The notes beneath the pieces are model-generated. The model searched no databases, was not told where the DNA came from, and saw nothing but the letters and a program-made list of their open reading frames with translations. Of a stretch of DNA of 40,029 nt, positions 23,224 to 30,508 are shown one piece after another. Within the stretch, counting starts at the first letter, position 1; every line of letters starts with the position of its first letter. The DNA is from an uncultured Collinsella sp. (GTDB lineage Bacteria > Actinomycetota > Coriobacteriia > Coriobacteriales > Coriobacteriaceae). The stretch covers positions 1-40,029 of the forward strand of contig UQJV01000016.1 of NCBI GenBank assembly GCA_900541475.1, given 5' to 3'. The position numbers and the translations under genes are program-made.

Positions 23224-23847
23224 TTACGCGTTGACGGCCATCGAGTGTTGGCCCGACTTCTCCAGGAACTCCTGGAACTTGGCTTCGTCGCCCTTGTTCT
23301 GGTACTGCAGGGCCAGCAGGTATTCCAGGCGGCAGCTCTTGACCTTGTCGTCACCGGCTTCCTTGAGCATGCGCTCCAGCTCGGGAATATCGTTGTGGCG
23401 CTTGAGGATCATCGTGTCATACATCAGCTGGCATTCGTGCGCGACTGCCTCGGCCTGGCCGCCCTCAAAGCCTTTGATCTCGCGCAGCAATTCCTTGGAC
23501 TTTTTGCGGTCCTCCTGACCAACGTAGTAGTTAAAGGCCTTAATGACCAGGTCGACGCGCTGCATCTTGGGCAGATTGAGCCCCAGCAGCAAATCGAACA
23601 TCTCATCGGCGCGCTTGTGGTCCTCGCGCAGCAGATAGGAGTTCAGGCGCAGGTAGTCGCGGTTGTAGCGCGGGTACAGCATGCTGGTGAGTTTGCCGTC
23701 GAGCAAACGATCGAACTCGTCCCACTGCTTAGCGGCCATAAGCTGCTGCAGGCGTTTAAACGTGGTGCGTTTTTTGACGCTAAAGAACACCGACACGGCG
23801 ATGCAGATGATAACGACGGCGGTCCAGAGTGTGCGGGAATCGGGCAT
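23224..23847 (-). CDS. Membrane-anchored helical-repeat protein of unknown function
   Basis: The 207-residue protein has one N-terminal membrane segment (about residues 7-25, LWTAVVIICIAVSVFFSV), then a cytoplasmic domain of amphipathic helices with TPR-like spacing (for example KRLQQLMAAKQWDEFDRLL and EYLLALQYQNKGDEAKFQEFL). I do not recognise a named family. ATG 23847 is favoured because AAGGA is 7 nt upstream; GTG 23865 would add six residues and include that site. Monocistronic, 31 bp upstream of the tRNA on the same strand. Confidence 0.75.
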   Translation of the reverse strand: MPDSRTLWTAVVIICIAVSVFFSVKKRTTFKRLQQLMAAKQWDEFDRLLDGKLTSMLYPRYNRDYLRLNSYLLREDHKRADEMFDLLLGLNLPKMQRVDLVIKAFNYYVGQEDRKKSKELLREIKGFEGGQAEAVAHECQLMYDTMILKRHNDIPELERMLKEAGDDKVKSCRLEYLLALQYQNKGDEAKFQEFLEKSGQHSMAVNA

Positions 23848-24010
23848 ATTAGGGTCCTTAGTCACTCATAAAGCGAGCGGTATGACAACACGTACTGGAT
23901 GTATTATACGCAGCGCGCAAGCAAACTGGCATAAAAGCTCATCGAGGCCGAGTGCTATCGCTCGCTGCGGTACACTTACCTAAAGTAAACCATGAAGGGA
24001 GACATTACCT

Positions 24011-24298
24011 ATGAAGAAGATCGTTTTGGCTTGCGGTGCTGGCGCTGCTACTTCCACGCTCGTTGCCCAGAAGGTCGCCACCTTGCTCGACGCCAACGGT
24101 TACGCCGGCAAGTACGAGATCGTGCAGTGCGCCATCTCCGAGGCCAAGGACTACTGCGACGAGGGCGCCGACCTGCTGATCGCCACCACCGTTGCCCCCG
24201 AGGGCCTCACCTGCCCGTACGTGAGTGGCGTGCCCTTCATGACCGGCATGAACCGCGTCGCTGCCGAGAAGGCCGTCCTCGACGTTATGGCTCAGTAG
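24011..24298 (+). CDS. Orphan PTS EIIB of the galactitol (GatB) type
   Basis: The 95-residue protein starts KKIVLACGAGAATSTLVAQK, with the phosphorylated cysteine Cys8 in the P-loop-like CGAGAATST, as in GatB. Size and the later DLLIATTVAP segment fit a complete EIIB domain. EIIB passes phosphate from EIIA to the sugar via EIIC, but no EIIA or EIIC gene is near by. It is 11 bp upstream of a VOC-family gene, and a strong terminator follows the pair. AAGGGAG lies about 10 nt upstream of ATG 24011. It may serve a distant EIIC or act as a phosphate-dependent regulator. Confidence 0.87.
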   Translation: MKKIVLACGAGAATSTLVAQKVATLLDANGYAGKYEIVQCAISEAKDYCDEGADLLIATTVAPEGLTCPYVSGVPFMTGMNRVAAEKAVLDVMAQ

Positions 24299-24309
24299 GC
24301 GCTGACTGT

Positions 24310-24684
24310 ATGAGTGAGCAGAACGCCAACCCGGTAGAGCTCTTTGGCATGCGCGTTGCCCATGTGGGCATTAACGCCACTGACCCGGCAGACGCCCTGG
24401 AGATCGCGGAGCTGTTCTCGACGATGATGGGCCTGCCCGTTATCGAGACCCCGGTTTCGTACTTTAACGATTCGCTGGTCGAGATCATGAAGCAGAACGG
24501 TCGTGGCGCCAAGGGCCACATTGGCTTTGCTGTCAACGACATCGATGCGGCCGAGAAGTGGTTTGCCGAGCGCGGGCTCGAGGTCAACGAGGAGTCGCGC
24601 GTGCTGCTGCCCGACGGCGGCACCAAGCTCGTGTACTTTAAGCGCGAGTTTGCCGGTTTCGCCGTGCACCTGTGCCGCGAGTAG
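24310..24684 (+). CDS. VOC-family (glyoxalase-like) protein
   Basis: The 124-residue protein has one vicinal-oxygen-chelate unit pair: MRVAHVGINATDPADALEIA (strand with His near residue 19), GLPVIETPVSYFN, then GHIGFAVNDIDAAEKWFAER and a closing FAGFAVHLCRE. Candidate metal ligands are the early His, the His of KGHIGF and the late His/Glu of VHLCRE. Family functions include glyoxalase, epimerase and dioxygenase; none can be chosen. The tight link with an orphan EIIB suggests sugar-phosphate metabolism. ATG 24310 lacks a strong site and is probably coupled to the EIIB stop. Confidence 0.82.
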   Translation: MSEQNANPVELFGMRVAHVGINATDPADALEIAELFSTMMGLPVIETPVSYFNDSLVEIMKQNGRGAKGHIGFAVNDIDAAEKWFAERGLEVNEESRVLLPDGGTKLVYFKREFAGFAVHLCRE

Positions 24685-24706
24685 CGCACAAGCTGCCATA
24701 GCTAGC

Positions 24707-24743
24707 AAAAAGGGATAGAGCCGCCTGGCCCTATCCCTTTTTT
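24707..24743 (+). terminator. Bidirectional terminator between the VOC gene and the convergent histidine kinase gene
   Basis: AAAAAGGGATAG (24707-24718) pairs with CTATCCCTTTTT (24731-24742), giving 12 bp and a T run on each strand. It lies between convergent genes. Confidence 0.9.
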
Positions 24744-24758
24744 ATGCCGAGGGGCTTC

Positions 24759-26054
24759 CTACCGCGGCAGGCGAATCGTAAAGCGGCTGCCGACGCCCTC
24801 GACTGAGGTCACGCCAATGACACCACCATGGCTATCGACGATCCACTTGGCAATGGCAAGCCCCAGACCCGAGCCCTGCGCGCCGGCATCGCGTGCGTTG
24901 TCGGCGCGGTAGAACCGTTCAAACGCGTGAGCTGCGGATTCCTGGTTCATGCCGATACCCTCGTCCTCAACACTTATGTCGATCGTGCCTGCGCCCGCAT
25001 CCGGCGCTACGCCAAACGAGATGGGCGTGCCTGCGTCCGAATACTTGGCGGCGTTTTGCACGATCACGCGCAGAGCCTGCTTCACGAGCGCCACGTCAAC
25101 GGGCGCGTCGCAGCGCGGGTCGCTGACAAGCGCAGCGTCGTACGCCAGTCGATACGTGTGCGCGGCATCGATCATCTGTGACTCCTCGCATACCTCGCCG
25201 ACCAGTGCGGCCAGGTTGGTATGCGCACGCCGCAGGACCGTGCGCCCGGCATCGCCGCGCGCCAAAAACAGCAGCTGCTCCACGAGCTCCTGCATATGCT
25301 CGCTTTCGGCCTTGAGGGACGCGATGGATTCCGCCAGCACGTCCGGGTCATCTTTGCCCCAGCGGTCGAGCATGTTTACGTAACCCTGAATCACCGCGAT
25401 GGGCGTTCGTAGCTCGTGGCTTGCATCGTTGACAAAGCGCATCTGCTGCAGCTTTGCCTCTTGCATCTGGCGCAGCAGGCGGTTGAGCGCGACCTCGATG
25501 CTCGCCAGGTCGGCGTCGCCGGTGGTGACGCTCGGCGAGTCGACGCTTGCGCGCTCGATGGCCTGCTCCAGCGTTTCCATCTTGCCGCCGGAGAGCTGCA
25601 TACGGCTGAGCTCGTCTACGCGCAGGGCCAGGTCGTTGAGCGGTGCCATGGTGCGGCGCACGCGGCGGGCGCCGCCGAGCATGTTGAGCACGCTGATGAC
25701 CTGCCCACCTGCAACGACAAGATAGAGGGGCCACAGCGCGATGAGGTCCTGCGCGAGGGGGAAGGTCTTGGTGGTGCGCGCAAGCTCGACGGTATAGGTG
25801 AGCGTGGCGGGGTCCCAGCCGTGCGCGGGCGTCAGCGACATGCCGTGGACGGCGGCACCGGGGATCCATCCCGCGGTAAACGCGCCGTCGGGCAGCGTTT
25901 GGTTATAGCCATAGATGAGGATCGCCGCCGCAGCAACCAGCAGCCACAGGTCGAGCCAGATGTAGCTCGCCAGGCGGCGCCACATGTAGCTCCAGTTGAT
26001 GGCACGGGCGATGGAGGTGACGCGCTTGGTCTCGGCGTTACGCGCGGCAGACAT
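24759..26054 (-). CDS. Sensor histidine kinase of a two-component system
   Basis: The 431-residue protein has two membrane segments (about 30-50 and 104-126) around an extracytoplasmic loop of about 55 residues, a HAMP-like linker, the phosphoacceptor His213 in NDASHELRTPIAVIQGY, and ATPase boxes N (VQNAAKYSDAG), G1 (VEDEGIGM) and G2 (GSGLGLAIAK). It phosphorylates the response regulator encoded just upstream. The start at 26054 overlaps the regulator's end by 17 bp; longer in-frame starts would read further into the regulator gene. The sensed signal is unknown. Confidence 0.9.
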   Translation of the reverse strand: MSAARNAETKRVTSIARAINWSYMWRRLASYIWLDLWLLVAAAAILIYGYNQTLPDGAFTAGWIPGAAVHGMSLTPAHGWDPATLTYTVELARTTKTFPLAQDLIALWPLYLVVAGGQVISVLNMLGGARRVRRTMAPLNDLALRVDELSRMQLSGGKMETLEQAIERASVDSPSVTTGDADLASIEVALNRLLRQMQEAKLQQMRFVNDASHELRTPIAVIQGYVNMLDRWGKDDPDVLAESIASLKAESEHMQELVEQLLFLARGDAGRTVLRRAHTNLAALVGEVCEESQMIDAAHTYRLAYDAALVSDPRCDAPVDVALVKQALRVIVQNAAKYSDAGTPISFGVAPDAGAGTIDISVEDEGIGMNQESAAHAFERFYRADNARDAGAQGSGLGLAIAKWIVDSHGGVIGVTSVEGVGSRFTIRLPR

Positions 26055-26823
26055 AGCCCACCCCGCGCACGGTTTGGATGATGCGGGCACCGCCGGCGTC
26101 TTCGATCTTGGCGCGCAGGTGCGCGATGTGCACGTCGACGTTGTTGGTGTCGCCCACGTATTCGTAGCCCAGCGCCTCGTGCGCGATGCGCTCGCGCGTG
26201 AGTACGGTTTCGGCATGCGTCATAAGCAGGGCGAGGACGTCGAACTCGCGGGCCGTGAGCGCGATGGGCGAGCCGCCGACCGTGACTTCGCGGCGGTCGG
26301 GATCGAGCGCGACCGAACCCACGGTGAGCGCGGCGGGGGAGGGCGCGGCAGCGGTCTGGGCCGTGTCGGTTGCCGGGGACATTGTGGCGATACCGGCGGC
26401 CGTGCCGCTCGCTACGCCAGCCCCGGCGCTGGCGCCGCCAACGCCCGAAGCCGCTCGCACGGCTTCCGAGCGCTTCAGTGCCACGCGGATCCGTGCGAAC
26501 AGCTCCTCAATCGCAAATGGCTTGGTCAGGTAATCGTCGGCGCCGGCATCGAGCCCGGCCACTTTGTCCATCACGGCATCGCGCGCGGTGACCATAATTA
26601 CCGGCACATCCTTGTGCTTGCGGACACGCCGCAAGACCTCCATGCCGTTGAGCTGCGGCAACAGCACGTCGAGCAGAATCAGATCGTAGTCGCGCTCCAG
26701 CGCCAGGTCAACGGCGGTGCGGCCGTCGGCGGCGTGCTCCACCTGGTAGCCCTCGTGCTCCAGCTCGAGCGTCACAAAGCGGGCGATTTTCTCCTCGTCC
26801 TCTACGATCAGGATCCGTGCCAT
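26038..26823 (-). CDS. OmpR-family response regulator with an unusually long linker
   Basis: The 261-residue protein has a receiver domain (1 to about 120) with the phosphorylated Asp52 in LLDVLLPQ, the acidic pair near residues 8-10 and the conserved Lys in YLTKPF. The C-terminal winged helix (about 165-261) carries LTAREFDVLALLM and the RGVGYVC end. Between them is a low-complexity Ala/Gly/Ser/Thr stretch of about 40 residues (about 125-165), roughly twice or more the usual linker. The gene precedes and overlaps its kinase gene and lies 18 bp downstream of the DUF4342-type gene on the same strand. Confidence 0.9.
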   Translation of the reverse strand: MARILIVEDEEKIARFVTLELEHEGYQVEHAADGRTAVDLALERDYDLILLDVLLPQLNGMEVLRRVRKHKDVPVIMVTARDAVMDKVAGLDAGADDYLTKPFAIEELFARIRVALKRSEAVRAASGVGGASAGAGVASGTAAGIATMSPATDTAQTAAAPSPAALTVGSVALDPDRREVTVGGSPIALTAREFDVLALLMTHAETVLTRERIAHEALGYEYVGDTNNVDVHIAHLRAKIEDAGGARIIQTVRGVGYVCRA

Positions 26824-26841
26824 GCGTGCTCCCGTCTGCGA

Positions 26842-27384
26842 TTACTTGTCGTCGTTCAGATTTTGCTTGATGTCGTCCGCGGCATTGGCAGCGCTGTCCA
26901 TCAGGTTGTTGATGCTGCCGGGCACGTCGCCGTCGCTATCGATGCGGTAGCGCATGCCAAAGAACAGGCCAAGCAGCATCAGCCATATCGTGGCGCCCCA
27001 GGCAAACAGGGCGACGATGGGAATCAGGATGGGGATGTTGAGGATGATCGCGTCGCGGCGCGTGGCGATAAACTTGGTGTCCAGACTCAGGCGGAAGAGC
27101 TTTTTGAGGTACTCCCACACGCTGTCCATCTTCTTGGAGAAGTCGGTCTTTTCGCTCGACTTTTCGTAGGCTGCCTGCGCGGCGACCATCTCGGCAGAGG
27201 GCTCATCGACTGGCGCGGACTCGGTGGCGGCATGCGCCGACGTGGTCTGGGTCTTGCCCTGCGACTCGAGCCAAATGATGGCGTCCAGAACGTTGCCGTC
27301 GGAGGCGTCGAGCGCGGCCTTGGCATCGGTATAGCTCACGTTGCACTTGGTGCGGATAGTTTCAACTTTTTCGAGGTCGTCCAT
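26842..27384 (-). CDS. DUF4342-type membrane protein with a UBA-like N-terminal domain
   Basis: The 180-residue protein begins with a UBA-like helical domain, VETIRTKCNVSYTDAKAALD and NVLDAIIWLE (residues 6-41), like EF-Ts N-terminal and DUF4342 domains. A polar linker follows (45-85), then a short hydrophobic hairpin (about 112-142, NIPILIPIVALFAWGATIWL). The C terminus is acidic. Function is unknown in the family. It is the first gene of a likely operon with the response regulator and kinase, so it may take part in that signal pathway. AAAGGA precedes ATG 27384. Confidence 0.78.
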   Translation of the reverse strand: MDDLEKVETIRTKCNVSYTDAKAALDASDGNVLDAIIWLESQGKTQTTSAHAATESAPVDEPSAEMVAAQAAYEKSSEKTDFSKKMDSVWEYLKKLFRLSLDTKFIATRRDAIILNIPILIPIVALFAWGATIWLMLLGLFFGMRYRIDSDGDVPGSINNLMDSAANAADDIKQNLNDDK

Positions 27385-27497
27385 GACCTTTCCTTTCGTT
27401 CGATGGGCGCGACGCCGGGCGATCTACCCAGGCGCGAGCGTTGTGTTCGGCGGCCTGCGTTGCACCGCTCCGCCCTTGGTCGAACTCTATAGTGCAG

Positions 27498-27525
27498 GTT
27501 ATAGATTAAGCGATTCTTGAGCCAA
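27498..27525 (-). promoter_or_regulatory. Probable promoter of the DUF4342-regulator-kinase operon
   Basis: On the minus strand TTGGCT (27525-27520) and TATAAC (27503-27498) are separated by 16 bp, giving reasonable -35 and -10 boxes about 115 bp upstream of the start at 27384. Confidence 0.45.
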
Positions 27526-27577
27526 GATTAATGTTGGATGAGTTTTTGGGTGTGTATAGAGGGGTCATTATTAGTGG

Positions 27578-27775
27578 CCCGCGGCGAGGTCTAATACTTT
27601 TCCCGAGAAGTGAACGAGCAAAATCGGACCCCCGAAGCATTGACACTTTGAGGGCGCCGTTCTCTGCGGTTTTGATGCCAGAATCCTGCGTTTATGCCGT
27701 TGAAAAATGCGGATGCTCCAGGGGTCCAAAAACAGACGCTCACTTCGCGGAAAAAGTAATAGAGCCCGATAGCGG
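27578..27775. repeat. ~200-bp long-arm palindromic element (MITE-like)
   Basis: A left arm at about 27578-27640 and a right arm at about 27706-27775 are imperfect inverted repeats. Best-matched parts are TACTTTTCCCGAGAAGTGA with its right-arm partner, GGACCCCCGAAGCAT with GGACCCCTGGAGCAT, and the outer CTAATAC/CTATTAC. The loop is about 65 nt. It fills most of the 544-bp gap between 27385 and 27928. Frames open across it have no ribosome-binding site or recognisable protein. The remainder (27776-27928) has no clear gene. Confidence 0.65.
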
Positions 27776-27928
27776 GGGATGGGGTACCGATGCAAAACGG
27801 CGTCAAGGGTTGGTCGAGCAGGCGGTTTCTCCATTGATGTCCGCACGATATGTGACACTTACCCTGCCGCCATGCTCCGTCGCGGCGGCATGCATCTGAA
27901 AAACGACCCTCTAAGGAGTTCGATATTG

Positions 27929-28168
27929 ATGAGTGGCAACACCAAGCACCTTGCAAAGAAGTGCGTCAAGGACGCAGGGCCGTGTCTTGTGCTGTGCGCG
28001 GCCGGCGTGGCGGTCGCGCTGCTGGCTGTTCTGGGACCATTTGACGTGCTCCGAAGTGCCAGTTCTCTGCATGTTTGCATGGCCCTTGCCGGTGCCATGA
28101 TGACCAGCGGCGTGCTCGATCTGGTTTTTTGGGTGCTTGACCCGTTTGGATGGAAGAGCGAGGGGTAG
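27929..28168 (+). CDS. Small membrane protein, function unknown
   Basis: The 79-residue ORF starts at ATG 27929 with CTAAGGAG 10 nt upstream. It has two hydrophobic segments (about 17-37, CLVLCAAGVAVALLAVLGPF, and about 46-68, VCMALAGAMMTSGVLDLVFW) and a basic N terminus. I recognise no family. The good ribosome-binding site and two clear membrane helices argue that it is real. It stands alone, 85 bp before a metallophosphoesterase gene. Confidence 0.6.
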   Translation: MSGNTKHLAKKCVKDAGPCLVLCAAGVAVALLAVLGPFDVLRSASSLHVCMALAGAMMTSGVLDLVFWVLDPFGWKSEG

Positions 28169-28253
28169 GTCCTAAAGGATGGAAGGGCTGGAACGGTTGG
28201 CTTAGTGATCGTGCAGAATGTGGGCTAGCGACTTACAGGGAAGTGGTGATCCG

Positions 28254-28979
28254 ATGACGGTCTATGTGACGGGCGATATTCACGGCGGCCTTGACATGCA
28301 AAAGCTGCGCGACTGGGAGCTTGGGGATAGCCTGACGAGTGACGACTATCTGATTGTCGCGGGCGACTTTGGCTTTCCCTGGGATTTTTCTGCCGAGGAG
28401 TGCGCCGATATCGCCTGGCTGGAGTCGCGCCCCTATACCGTGCTGTTCGTCGACGGCAACCACGAACGCTACGACCATTGGGCGGAGCGCCCCATGGAGC
28501 TGTGGCATGGTGGGTTGACGCAGCGTCTGTCGGACACCTCGCCCATACGGCGCCTGACGCGCGGCGAGGTTTTTGAGCTCGACGGCTCAACGGTCTTTAC
28601 CATGGGCGGCGCCACGAGCGTGGACAAGGAATACCGCATTCCGTATTCCAGCTGGTGGCCGCAGGAGCTGCCGGACGAGCGCAACTTTGAGGAGGCACGG
28701 ACGAAGCTCGACGGCGTGGGCTGGAAGGTCGACTACGTGATCACCCACACCTGCTCCACGCGCATGCTTTCGCCCACGCTCTATCCGGGGCCCGGCTGGA
28801 ATTGCCCTGCCGTTGATCGGCTTACGGCATTTTTCGATGAGCTGGAAGACCGCTTGGACTACAGGCGCTGGTACTACGGGCATTTTCATCGAGATGCCAG
28901 CCCGGCCGAGCGTCATACCGTGCTCTACGACTGCATCGTTCGCTTGGGCGACGAACTCCAGCCCTGGGATGTTGCGTAG
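28254..28979 (+). CDS. Metallophosphoesterase
   Basis: The 241-residue protein is a calcineurin-like phosphoesterase: VTGDIHGGLD, IVAGDFGFPWD, FVDGNHERYD, then GGATSVDKEYR, YVITHTC and YYGHFHRD supply the metal-binding Asp, His and Asn residues. The FGFPWD and HERYD forms resemble serine/threonine-phosphatase-like or phage-associated members, but the substrate is not predictable. ATG 28254 has a weak purine-rich site; an in-frame start 36 bp upstream is less likely. It is convergent with gluQ, 15 bp apart. Confidence 0.87.
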   Translation: MTVYVTGDIHGGLDMQKLRDWELGDSLTSDDYLIVAGDFGFPWDFSAEECADIAWLESRPYTVLFVDGNHERYDHWAERPMELWHGGLTQRLSDTSPIRRLTRGEVFELDGSTVFTMGGATSVDKEYRIPYSSWWPQELPDERNFEEARTKLDGVGWKVDYVITHTCSTRMLSPTLYPGPGWNCPAVDRLTAFFDELEDRLDYRRWYYGHFHRDASPAERHTVLYDCIVRLGDELQPWDVA

Positions 28980-28994
28980 GGGTGGGGTGCCTGA

Positions 28995-29999
28995 TTACTC
29001 AGCCGTTACGGTGATGTTCTCCCTGTGCTTGCGGATAACATCCCAGCTAAAGTGCTCGACCAGCCGCTCGGCAGAGCGCGGCGTGGTGTCCGGCGCGATG
29101 CCCGTTTGCCCGGCGAGCCAGCCCAGCAGCGCTTCGGGCGTGCCAAAGCGGGCGCGGAGTTCGCCCAGGTCCAGATCGCGGTCTCGTTTGGAAAGGCGGC
29201 GGCCGTCCGGTGCCATGAGCAGCGGAATATGTGCGTAGTGCGGCGTGGGCAGTCCCAACAGGTGCTGCAGATAGATCTGGCGCGGCGTGGACCCCAGCAG
29301 GTCGCATCCGCGCACGACCTCGGTGACGCCCATGGCAGCGTCGTCGACCACCACGGCTAGCTGATAGGCAAACACGCCGTCGCTGCGGCGCACCAAAAAG
29401 TCGCCGCACTCGGTGGCGAGTGCTTCGCATTGGGCGCCGTACGTGCGATCCACAAATTCGATCACGTCGTCTGCGAGGTCGTCGACGGTGGGCACGCGCA
29501 GACGTGTGGCCGGGGCGCGCAGGGCGCTGCGGCGGGCCACCTCCTCGGCCGAAAGACTTCGGCAGGCGCCACGGTAGATGGGCGTGCCGTCGCTCGCGTG
29601 CGGTGCACTCGCGGCGTGGAGCTCGGCGCGTGTGCAAAAGCAGGGATAGGTGAGGCCGGCGTCTTTCAGCCGGCGCAAGGCGCTCTCGTACAGGTCTAGG
29701 CGGTCGTGCTGGTAGTAGGGGCCTTCGTCCCACTCCAGCCCCAGCCAGGCCAGGTCGTCAATCAATTGGGCGGCAAGTTCCGGGCGCTTGCAGCGATCGT
29801 CCAGGTCCTCAATGCGTAACACGATGCTGCCGCCCTGGCTGCGGGCCGAAAGCCATGCGCACAGGCAGCTGAACACGTTGCCCAGGTGCATACGGCCCGA
29901 GGGCGACGGGGCGAAGCGCCCCACGACGGGCGCGGGAGCGGCCGGCGTCGTTGGCGCGTCGGCGGCGGTTGTTGCTATGTTGCGTGCGTTGATGTCCAT
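28995..29999 (-). CDS. gluQ: Glutamyl-Q tRNA(Asp) synthetase
   Basis: The 334-residue protein resembles the catalytic half of glutamyl-tRNA synthetase without an anticodon-binding domain. VGRFAPSPSGRMHLGNVFS holds the HIGH-like signature, and LSKRDRDLDLGELRAR the KMSKS-like loop. A zinc site is suggested by CFCTRAE and GACRSL. GluQ attaches glutamate to queuosine at position 34 of tRNA-Asp. The start chosen at 29999 adds a poorly conserved Ala/Thr/Pro-rich leader of about 25 residues and has no clear Shine-Dalgarno; a TATACT box ends about 13 nt upstream, so a very short or absent leader is possible. Confidence 0.9.
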   Translation of the reverse strand: MDINARNIATTAADAPTTPAAPAPVVGRFAPSPSGRMHLGNVFSCLCAWLSARSQGGSIVLRIEDLDDRCKRPELAAQLIDDLAWLGLEWDEGPYYQHDRLDLYESALRRLKDAGLTYPCFCTRAELHAASAPHASDGTPIYRGACRSLSAEEVARRSALRAPATRLRVPTVDDLADDVIEFVDRTYGAQCEALATECGDFLVRRSDGVFAYQLAVVVDDAAMGVTEVVRGCDLLGSTPRQIYLQHLLGLPTPHYAHIPLLMAPDGRRLSKRDRDLDLGELRARFGTPEALLGWLAGQTGIAPDTTPRSAERLVEHFSWDVIRKHRENITVTAE

Positions 30000-30135
30000 G
30001 CGGACGAGTATAGCGCGGGGCGTGGTGGGGGAGACGCTGCCGTGGCCTGCAAGTTGCTGAGGCCACACGTTGCGCGTGCCGGACCACCGGCTCGGCGCCT
30101 TAATCGTCGTCAATCAATCTAGCCCTCAAACGACA

Positions 30136-30171
30136 GAAACCCCGGCAGCTCTTCGCAACTGCCGGGGTTTC
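30136..30171. terminator. Perfect 13-bp hairpin upstream of gluQ
   Basis: GAAACCCCGGCAG (30136-30148) and CTGCCGGGGTTTC (30159-30171) pair perfectly around a 10-nt loop containing TTCG. The T run is only three bases. No plus-strand gene lies immediately before it. It may terminate transcription towards gluQ or be left from a lost gene. The rest of the 509-bp gap 30000-30508 holds a short AGGGGCA...TGCCCCT repeat pair (about 30210-30247) and a GAACGTCCCCAGGTGCC repeat fragment (30376-30392), with no convincing ORF. Confidence 0.5.
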
Positions 30172-30508
30172 CGCGGAAAAGGGGGACATGATCCTCAAGC
30201 GGACGGCAAAGGGGCAAACCGTTTTCGCTCAACTGCTTTATGCCCCTCAACTGGCGGCTCAATCAGCGCATGCCGCGCCCACACAAAGCCGCTACACCTG
30301 TGATGGAGCTATGAAGTGGTATCTATTGCCGGAGCGGGCTATGCCAAGGAGTGGCCCAGATTGCCGGCAGATAAGGAACGTCCCCAGGTGCCGGCGGCGG
30401 GCGTGACTTTTGTCCCGTTTTGACGCTCCGCTGACCTAGATGTTCGTCACATGAACTCGCAAACGTGGGACAATGACGCTACTGGTACCACAGACAAAGG
30501 ATGTGCCT

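Noticed and set aside
27531..27899. 122-codon open frame across the long palindrome
   Set aside because: It has no ribosome-binding site, runs through both arms of the repeat and shows no recognisable protein.
30180..30470. Small ORFs in the gap between gluQ and the DUF2207 gene
   Set aside because: None has a good ribosome-binding site or a familiar sequence; the gap contains repeat fragments instead.
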